In this document: in pieces, positions 39,301 through 49,700 of the stretch
Numbering within the stretch: position 1 is the stretch's first letter
Layout of the letters: each line of letters begins with the position of its first letter
Assembly: GCF_008728515.1 (NCBI RefSeq)
Contig: NC_044980.1
Location: forward strand, 35,046,290 to 35,110,289
Direction of reading: 5' to 3'
Source of the DNA: Papio anubis
Taxonomy: Eukaryota; Chordata; Mammalia; Primates; Cercopithecidae
DNA: 64,000 nucleotides
Notes under the pieces: model-generated
The model's database searches: none
The model's input: the letters and a program-made list of their open reading frames with translations, nothing else
Told to the model about the DNA's origin: nothing
Program-made: the position numbers and the translations under genes

Positions 39301-42300
39301 GCATTTCTCTGAGAACTTGTTAGAAATGAAAATTCTTGACTCCTTCCCTCCAATCCCCTCAGAACTTCTGAATCAGAAAATCAGAGTGGGACCCAGCAAT
39401 TACATTTTAATAAGCTCTCCAGGTGATTCTGCAGGTGATGCTAAAGTTTGAGAATCACTAACCTAGATAACTGTGATACTATTTTTGCTGTAACTGAAAT
39501 GAGTCAATAACCATGACAGAACAAATGTAGGCCAAGTGTAATTTCTAAAACTCAGAGTCTTTGTACTTACTCTTTATTCTACCTGGACTGTTCTTCCACC
39601 AGATGTGGCACGACTGACTCCCTCACCTCTTACAGGTCTTTACTCAAACTCACCTTCTTGATGAGGTCTTGCCTGAGCACCCTGCTTAAATCAGACCTCC
39701 ATTATGACACTCTATTCTGCCTGCTTAATTTTTTTCCATAATTCCTATCTTCATTATTATCATTTACACTGTTGATCCCCAACCTTTTTGGCCCAAGGGA
39801 CTGGAAGACAATTTTTCCAAAGATGGTGGGAAGGTGGGCAGGGATGTTTTGGGGATGAAACTGCCCCGCCTCAGATCATCAGACATTAGACTCTCACAAA
39901 GAGCACACAACCTAGATCGCTCACATGCACAGTTCACAATAGGGTTCGTGCTCCAGTGAAACTGTAATGTGTATTGATCTGACAGGAGGCGGAGCTCAGG
40001 TGGTACTGCTCGCTCATGCCCTGCTTACCTCCTGCTGTGTGACCTGGTTTCTAACAGGCCATGGACCCCTGTTTGCACTATGTATTTTGCGCATTTATCT
40101 TCTTTAATGTTTGCCTTTCTGCCTCTCAGAAAATAAGCTCCTTGTGGGCAGGATTTTTTGTTTGCTTTGTTCACTAGAGTCTAGAACAGTGCCTGATAAA
40201 TGGCAGCCACTAAGTATTTGTTAAATAAAATAAATGAAGTGCTATATAACTGCAAACAAGATGAAGTAGAGATGGAGTGAAAAAATATTCATGAAGTAGT
40301 CCATTTTAGGTGTTTATTAAATGATAACTGATGAGTCAGTCATGGCTTTAAAACAATAACAACACTGAATTCTAAAGAAAATTAAGATAAATCATTGGTT
40401 CTAAAGGAGGTTCAATAATGGAAAGACAGATGCTTGACAAAAAGAGTTAGTGTCTCGCCCTAGGTATTAGATAGTTCTTTTTATTATATCTCAATTTATC
40501 CTTTGCTAATTTCATTGATTAGCTAATTTTTGCTATGTTATTAACAGAGAATTTCTAAGCTTTAGGAATAAAAGCAACAATAAAATACCACTATTATTAA
40601 ACCTGACTAAGGTTATACTAACATTTTCTCTCAAAGGTGTGATATTTCCTGAGCTGTGGGTACTCTGCCAGTAAGACACAGTTATGTTCTTCGGCAAATT
40701 ATTCAAATTCATTGAGATATTCAGTCTCTTCACTATTCTATGGAATTACTAGTAGAGGCCTAGAGGAAAATTTGGAGTCTGAGGCCTCCTAGGCAGTCTC
40801 ACATTCTGGAAAATGAGGCCTAAATTACATAGAATAAAATACACAGATGAATTTTTGACAAATGTATGTGCTCAGGTAACCAAAACCCTATCAAGATATA
40901 AAACATTTTTATTGCCCTAGTGTGTTCTTTGTGTCCTGTTCCAGTTCTCCTCTCTGGGCAACAACTGTTCTGCTCTCTATCACCATGGCCTAATTTTGCC
41001 TGTAGAAGTAAGTACTCTTTTGTGTCTGCCTTATTTTCACTAACTATAACATTTCTGAGATTCACCTACATGGTTACACGTATCAGTAATTCATTTCTTT
41101 TTACTACTGAGTAGTATTCCAGTGTGTCAATATACCACAATTTGCTTACCAATTTACTTGCTTATATACAGTTTTGGGTTATTCACATTCTGGAGTTCAT
41201 ATGAATAAAATCTACTACAAACATTCTTGTGCAAGGCTTTCGTGGTTATATTATTATTTTTCTCCGAACTGTTATGGAACACCTAAATATGGAACTGTTG
41301 GATCACAGGGTACTTGTGGGTTTAATTATATAAGAAACTGCCAAATCGTTTTCCAAAGTAGTTTTTATCACTTCCCAGCAATGAGTGAGTTCTGGTTGTT
41401 TCACATCCTCTCCAAGCATCATGTTATCAGCATTTAAAATTTTAGCCATTCTAGTGGATGTGAAGTGACATTTCATGGTGGTTTTATTTTGGATTTCCCT
41501 GATAACTGATAGCATTGAACATCTTTTGATGTGCTTTTGGCCATTTATATACTTTCTTTTTGAAGTGTTTGCCAGATCATTTGCCCATTTTTTAACCAAA
41601 TTGTTTATCATGAGTTGTAAGAGTTTTTAACATATTCTGATTGAAAGTTCTTTTTCAAATATATATTTGACATTTTTCTCCCAGTCTTTTCTTTTCTTAG
41701 TGGTATCTTTTGAAGAACAGATATGTTTAATATTGATAGTCTAACTTATCTATTTTTTATGGTCAATGCTTTTTTGTCTGTCTAAAAAGCTGCCTTTTTG
41801 ACGGTGAAGTTATTTTCCTACATTTCTTCTAGAAGCTTTATACATTTAGCTTTTGTATTTCAGTCATATTCTATCTGAAACTAATTTTTGTGTGAGGTAG
41901 GTATTGTGGTTCATTTTCAGAAATATTTTTCACCATTTGTTCCAGGATTCTTACAGAGAAGACTATCTCTTCTCCCTTTGAATTATCTTGATACCTTTGT
42001 CAAAAACCAATTGACAATGTACTAATAGATCAATTTCTGGACTTTATATTCTGTTCCAATAATAGATTTTTGTATCCTTACACTGATATTATATCATCTT
42101 GATTTATTATAACCTGAAATCCAAAAGTGTAGTTGTCAACTTTGTTCTCTTTTTCAAGATTGACTTAGTTATTCTAGGTCCTTAACATTCCCTTATACTT
42201 TTAAAATCAGTTTGGCAATTTCAAGACAAAAAATCTGCTGTAATTTTTATTGAGATGGTCAAGTTGAGGAAAATTGACATCTTAATATTGAGCATTCCAA

Positions 42301-45300
42301 TTCAGGAATTTGGGATGTATCTCTTCTTATAATTCAATCTTCTTCAGCTTCACACTGCAATGTTTAAGTGTACAAGTCCTGCACATATTTTGTTAAATTA
42401 ATCCATAACTATTTCCTTTTTATGCTATTAAATAAGTACTCTAATATTTTTAATTTCCACTTGTTCTCAACTAATATATAGAAATGCAATATTTTTAGTA
42501 TGTTGACTTTGTAGCCTATTACCTTAGTAAATGCGTTTATTAGTTCTAGCATTTTTTGATAGATTTCTCAGGATTTTTCCACAAACACCATTAATCATCT
42601 GCAAAAAAAAGACAGTTTTACCTCTTTGTTTCCAATATGTAAGCCTTTTATTTCTTTTTCTTAATGTAATATTCTGGCTGGGATCTCCAGTACACTGTTG
42701 AATAGAAATAATGATAATGGACATCTCTGTTTATTTTTCCTAATCTTAGGAGGAAAATGCGCAATCTTCTACATTGAGTAGTGTTAGCTGCTGGGTTTCT
42801 TGTAAATGTTTTTCATCAGGTTGAGGAAGTTGCTCTATTCCAAATCCCTTGAGCTTTTGTATCAGTTGGTGTTGAATTTTATGTTCCTCTGCATCTTTCT
42901 GGCACAAAGGTATTCATAACACTCCATTATAATCCTTTTAATATCTGTAGTGACACCCTATACATCATTCCTGATACTGATGGTTTCTCTCTCTTTCTCT
43001 CTCTCTTTTTTTTTTTTTTACATAGAGTCTCACGCCATCGCACATGTGCAGTGCAGTGACGCGATCTTGACTCGCTTACATTTACCTCCGGTTCAAGCAA
43101 TTCTCGTGCCTCAGTCTCCTGAGTAGCTGGGATCACAGGTGCATGCCACCACACCTGGCTAATTTTTGTATCTTTAGTAGAGATGGGGTTTCACCATGTT
43201 GGCCAGGCAGGTCTTGAACTCCTGTCCTCAAGTGGTCCCCCCACCTCAGTCTCCCAAAATGCTGAGATTACAGGTGTGAGCCAACGCGCCCGGCCATGTC
43301 TCTTTTTATTGATTAATCTAGGTAGGGGTTTATTAATTTTATTAATATTTTGAAGGGAAGTAGCTTTGGGGAATCATGGAGGAGCAGACTACTTTCTCAT
43401 GACTTTGTTTTTAGGAATGGAAAAATAAAGGTTTTTTTGGAATTTGTTTTTGTTAAGTCCAACTTCAAAAGTGTAATTAGGGATGGCCTTGGACAACCAT
43501 GGCATTTTTTCTTTCTTTTTTGAGACAGAGTCTCACTCTGTTGCCTAGGCTGGAGTGCAGGGCACAATCTCGGCTCACTGAAACCTCTGCCTCCCAGGTT
43601 CAAGTGATTCTCCTGCCTCAGCCTCCTGAGTAGCTGAGGCTACAGGCACATGCCACCATGCTCAGCTATTTTTTTTTTTTTTTTTCTTTTTTTTGTATTT
43701 TTAGTAGAGACAGGGTTTCACCATGTTGGCCAGGATGTTCTCAATCTCCTGACCTCATGATCCACCTGCCTCGGCCTCCCAAAGTGCTGGGATTACAGGC
43801 ATGAGCCACTGTGCCCGGTCTGGCTTTTTTTTCCAGTGGTAAAATATACTTACCACAAAATTTATCATTTTAACCATTTGTAAGTGTACAGTTCAGTCGT
43901 GTGAACTGTATTCACATGTTTGTATAACCAATCTCCAGAACTCTTTTCATCTTGCAAAACTGAAACTCTGTACCCTTAAACAACATATCCTCAATCTTTT
44001 CGACCCCAAAACCCTAAAAGCACCATTCTACTTTCTGTCTCTCTAAATTTGACTACTTTAGATACCTCATGTAAGTGGAATCAGACAGTATTTATCTTTT
44101 TGTGACTGGCTTATTTCATTTAACTTGATGTCCTCAGGTTTATCCATGTTGTAGCGTGTGTCAGAATTTCCTTCATTTTTAAGGCTGAAAATTATTTGAT
44201 TATATATACATGTATAGTGTGTGTGTGTATATATATAGTGTATACATGTATATAGTGTGTGTCTGTATATATACACACACCATATTTTGTTGATCCATTC
44301 ATTCGTCAATGGAGATTTGTTTGTTTCCATCTTTTGGCTATTGTGAATAATACTACCATGAGCATAGGTGCACAAGTATCTGTTTGAATCCCTGCTTTTA
44401 CTTCACTTAGGATTTTATCCAGAAGTAAAATTGCAGGATAATATGGTAATTCTATTTGTTAATTTTTTGAGGAACTGCGTGATATGGTTTGGCTGAGTCC
44501 CCACCCAAATCTCATCTTGAATTGTAGTTCCCATAATCCCCACATGTCAAGGGAGGGACCCAGTGGGAGGTAACTGAATCATTGGGGGCCATTACCTCCA
44601 TGCTGTTCTCATGATAGTCAGTGAGTTCTCATGAGATCTGATGCTTAAGGGACTTTTCCCTCTTTGCTCATCACTTCTCCTTCCTGCCACTATGTGAAGA
44701 AGGATGTGTTTGCTTCCCTCCTTCTGCCATGATTGTAAGTTTCCTGAGGCCTTCCCAGCCCTGTGGAGCTGTGAGTCAATTAAACCTGTTTCCTTTATAA
44801 ACTACCCAGCTTCAGGCAATTCTTTATAGCAGCATGAGAACAGACTAATACATTGCCATAGTGCTTTTCACAGCAACTGCACTATTTTGTCTCCTCCAAC
44901 AGTGCACGAGGTTTCAATTTCTCCACATTCTCACCAACATTTGTTATTTCCTGTTTTGTTTTTTTTTGTTTGTTTGTTTGTTTTACGAATAGTAGCCATC
45001 CTATTAGGTGTGAAGTGGGAAAATGAAGTTTCAACCATTAAATTTATTTATTTATTATTTCCTAGTGCAATCTATTAGGAAGGCTTATTATGGGACTATC
45101 TAAGGAGTCCTTACATAGTTCCAAGGAAGGAGCTGTCACACCAAAAAGACCAAATGTGATTAGAGATTGGAAATTTCGAACCCACCCCATTCCCCTAACC
45201 TCCTAGGAGGAGAGAAGAACTGGAGATTAAGTTCAATCATATGGCCAATTATTTAATCAATCATGCCTACATAATGAAACCTCATTAAAAACCCTGGACA

Positions 45301-46705
45301 CCATGCTGAGGGGAGCTTCCTGATACTAAGAGGGTGGTACACCCTGACTCTGTGGAAGCAGAGGCTCCTGTGCTCATGACCCTTCCAGTCCTCCTCACAT
45401 GTACCTCTTCAATTGGCTGACCATTTGTATCCCTTATAATAAAATGGAAATTGAAAGTGCAGAGCTTTCCTCAATTCTGTGAGTTGTTCTAGTGAATTAT
45501 CAAATCTGAGAGGTTGTGGGAAGTCTTTAATTTGTAATTGTCCTGACAGAAGTACAGGTTGCTTGGGGACAGCTGAAAATCATTGTTGGAATCTGAAATG
45601 GGGCAGTCTTGTGAGACTAAGTCCTTCATTTGTGGGTCTTCACTAATTCTGGGTAGCGTCAGAATTGAATTGTAGGACACTCAGAGAATTGGTGTCAGAA
45701 GACACAAAATCATGAGGCATTCAAAAATGTCTTGGTTATCCATGGAGAGGTTTCTCTAGTATAGATCAATTTTAAAAATTAAACATTGTAATACTAGAAA
45801 TCATAGATTTTATGAGACAGCTGTATGTGACAGAAAGTACATTGAAAGCAGCTCTAAATAACTGTGTAACTTTGGAAAAGTCATCTTGACCTTGAAGATT
45901 CACAGTTTCCACATCTTTATAAATGAGGATAACAATACTTGCCTGTGATTATTAGTTTTATGTGTCAGCTTGGCTGTTCCATGATACCCAGATATTTTGT
46001 CAACATTCTGGATGTTTCTGTGAGGATGTTTTTGGATGAGGTTTACACTTAAACTAGTAGACTTTGACTCAAGCAGATTGTCCTTCATTAGTGGGTGAAT
46101 CTCATCTAATCAGTCAAAGGCCTGAATAGAACAAAAGACTGACTTCCCCAGAGCAACCAAGAATGGACTCAACTGCAGAATTAACTCTTCACTTGGGTCT
46201 CCAGCCTGTCAGTCTACACTGCAGTTTGAACTTGCCAACCTCCATAGTTGTGGGAGTGAATTTCTTAAAATAAATCCCCCACTCTCTCACTCTGTCTCTC
46301 TTCTCTCTCTCTATTCTCTCTCGTTAAAATTTTGCATATAAGTTTTGATGCTTCCCAAACTTAATTATTAATAGCCTACTGGTGACCAGAATCCTTATCA
46401 ATAACATAAGACAGTCAATTAATACATATTTTGTATATGTGTTATATACTGTATTCTTACAATAAAATAAGTTAGAGAAAAATGTTACTAAGAAAACCAT
46501 AAGGAAAAGAAAATATATTTACTGTTTATTAAGTGGAAGTGGATTGTCATAAAGGTCTTCATCATTGTCTTCATGTTGAGTAGGCTGAGGAGGGGAAGGA
46601 AGAGGAGGGGCTGATCTTGCTGTCTCAAGGGTGGCAAAGGAAGAAAATCCACATAAAAGTGGATCTGAACAGTTCAAATTTGTGGTGTTCAAGAGTCAAC
46701 TCTAT

Positions 46706-46736
<31 letters not shown>

Positions 46737-49700
46737 CATCCAATTGGTTCTGTTTCCCTGAAGAAGCTTGACTACACTATTTCATCTGGTTGTTGTAAAA
46801 ATTAATGAGATAATGTATATGAGACCATTTGTAAATTTTAAAGCACCATAACACATAAGGATGGTTGTCTGCCTAGTACATGTAATATGTAATGAGCGTT
46901 GCTGAGGCTGTGTAGACAAGTAAATTAACATTTACAAATGTGGTCATAGAGTCAATATTAGAGATAAATGGATTCAAAATATCACAGGAGAAGCTAGAAG
47001 ATAGCAACAAGTTGGGAGATGAGCCTCCTGGACTTGTGTTCTGGACTGATAGAGCATTTGTTGTCATAGTAAACTCCATGTGGACAGGAAACCATGGCTT
47101 AGTTGACTTAGTTCAGTTTGCATATTCAGCATCTAGCATAACACTTTGCACATTGTTGTTGCCCAGATAACTACTGAAGAATAAGTGACTTTTATCTATG
47201 CAATCACTTCAAAATTACACTTTTGTGAGTGACTAGGTGGAAGGAGTTAAATACTGGGGAGTTAACACTAAGCATTTTAGCATATGGCATGGGGGGTTAG
47301 AAAATAAAATATGTATGTGTTGAGGCCGGTGTGGTGGCTTATGCCTGTAATCCCAACACTTTGGGAGGCCAAGGTGGGTGAATCACAAGGTCAGGAGTTC
47401 GAGACCAGCCTGGCCAATATGGTGAAACCCTCTCTCTACTAAAAATACAAAAATTAGCCGGGCATGGTGGAGTGTGCCTGTAGTCCCAGCTACTCAGGAG
47501 GCTGAGGCAGAAGAGTCACTTGAACCCGGGAGGCGGAGGTTGCAGTGAGCCAAGATCATGCACCACTGTACTCCAGCCTGGGCGACAGAGCAAGACTCCA
47601 TCTTAAAAAAAAAAAGAAAAGAAAAGAAAACATGTATGTGTTGAAGCTAGTCACGCCTACAGAAGTGTCAAATGTCAATTAATCATAGTCTATATGCTCA
47701 ATAATAGAGGTAGAACCTTAGGCTGGCTGGAGAAAGGCCAAAGCCATGAACCCAGGATGATTCCATGAATAAAGCCAGACCTCACTCTCTAACTCAAGGA
47801 CAGTAACTGGAATGCTATTTAGCAACACAGCAAATACTACCCAGTGTCACTTGTCAGCTCAAATCACTAGATGACATTTCTTGTAGCAGTCAATGGCCGG
47901 TCTGGACCGCATTAGCATGCTTCACAACTTTATGGACTGTGGCTTATGTGGGCAGATATTTTGAGACTCGGGTGTGGAAGAATATGGTTGCTTTCAAAAC
48001 ATTCTAGGCAAAAAGCTAAGTCTGAGAAAGAAGACCAGTCTTGTGGGTATTTTGGGAAGTATGTCATCATAGTGATTATTTCCAGGCTTCTCTGGATATT
48101 GCAGTGTGATGGTTAATGCTGACTGTCAACTTGATTGGATTGAAGGATACAAAGTATTGATCCTGGGTGTGTCTGTAAGGGTGTTGCCAAAAGAGATTAA
48201 CATATGAGTCAGATCCACCCTTAATCTAGTGGGCACAATCTAATCAGCTGCCAGCAAATACAAAGCAGGCAAAAAAACGTGAAAAGGTGACTGGCCTAGC
48301 CTCCCAGCCTACATCTTTCTCCCATGCTATTTGCCCTTGAACATCAGACTCCAAGTTCTTCAGTTTTGGGAGTCGGACTGGGTCTCCTTGCTCCTCAGTT
48401 TGCAGACAGCCTATTGTGGGACCTTGTGATTGTGTAAGTTAATACTTAATAAACTCCCCTTTATATATATACACACACACGCACATATATATATACACAC
48501 ACACATATACACACACACATATATACACACATATATATACATATATATATCCTATTAGTTATGTCCCTCTAGAGAACTTTGATTAATACAGCCAGTAAAG
48601 GAGAGATCTTCAGGATAGCCTGCCTTAAATTAAAACAACAGTGGGGCATTATTTTTCACTTATGAAATTGAGAAGAAATTTAAAAAATAGTAGTATTACT
48701 GAGAACATACTCCAACACTGTTGATAGGAGGGTCATTTGGCCAAAAACAATTTTTAAGAATGTATAATCCTTTGACTCCACAATTTCACCTCTATGAATT
48801 TATGCCAAGGAAATAATCCCATATCAGTGTAAAGTTCTATTCGTTAATTTAGGTGCAGCCCAGTGTTAATTATAATAGTTAAAATATTAGAAATAACTAA
48901 TATGTCTAACAGTAGAGAATTGTCTAAGGGAATTTTGCTACATCCATATAAAGGAACAGTGTGCAACTGTTAAAAATAAGGTTGTAGAAGAATATTTAAT
49001 GACCTGGAAATTTGTTCATCCTCTGTCGTTAAATTAAAAAGCAGTTTACAAAACACCGTTTACAGAAGTATCCAGAACAAGTCCATGTTGTTTAAAAATC
49101 AAGCAAAAGAAGAATTCATACATGTGCATAGAAGAAGAGTCTAAAAGTTTACACATTAAAATGTTAATATCTATTATCTTTGGGTGGTGGGGTTACAGGA
49201 GACTTCCTATCATCTTCTTTAGGCTCACGCCCACCAAATTTTCTATTAAAAATATTATATTAGCAGTTGAAGTGGGGGGAAGTCACTTGAACATTTCAAA
49301 CAAAGTCAACAGAAAACAAAACCCCTGATAAACTAGAATTGTCTACTAACAGAGAAGCAAGAGCATTTTACAGTGCTATGCCTTATCCCTGACACATTCC
49401 AGGACTTTACATTCTAGGGTACTTGGTTCAAAATTTATTTGAGCCCTAGTAGTAAAGCGTGGTCTAAAAAGTTCACATGGTTTTCATTTACCACAAAGTA
49501 TTTTCTGCCCACACTATGCTAAGCCTTGTAGAGCATGAAGTCACGTTATACAGCTCCAGGAACCGACACAGAGAGGTGGCCTGACACATTCATGTGACTG
49601 TTGGCACACAGATTCCATCTTGGAAATGGGAAGTTTTGGCCCTTTAGCCAGCACTCTCCACACCACTGAAATCTGAAACTGTGTCTATAGAAAAATAATT

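Larger units (their letters stand above)
45944..46775 (+). mobile_element. ERVL-type LTR (MLT2B-like), split by Tigger
   Basis: tgtgattattagttttatgt, gtagactttgactcaagcag, tgggtctccagcctgtcagt, ttgccaacctccatagttgt and aaaataaatcccccactctc, then after 46702 the terminal part caattggttctgtttccctg. A CT-rich and a CA-rich microsatellite mark the junctions. Confidence 0.7.
45830..46880 (+). repeat. MIR SINE interrupted by an LTR that is itself interrupted
   Basis: MIR left half 45830-45943 (aactgtgtaactttggaaaa, cacatctttataaatgagga) resumes at about 46776 with atctggttgttgtaaaaatt, aatgagataatgtatatgag and aaagcaccataacacata. The gap is filled by an MLT2-like LTR and a Tigger element. Confidence 0.75.

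Noticed and set aside
41303..41611. 102-codon minus-strand frame
   Set aside because: Short open remnant of old L1 ORF2 with stops on both sides, within the L1M at 40810-43350.
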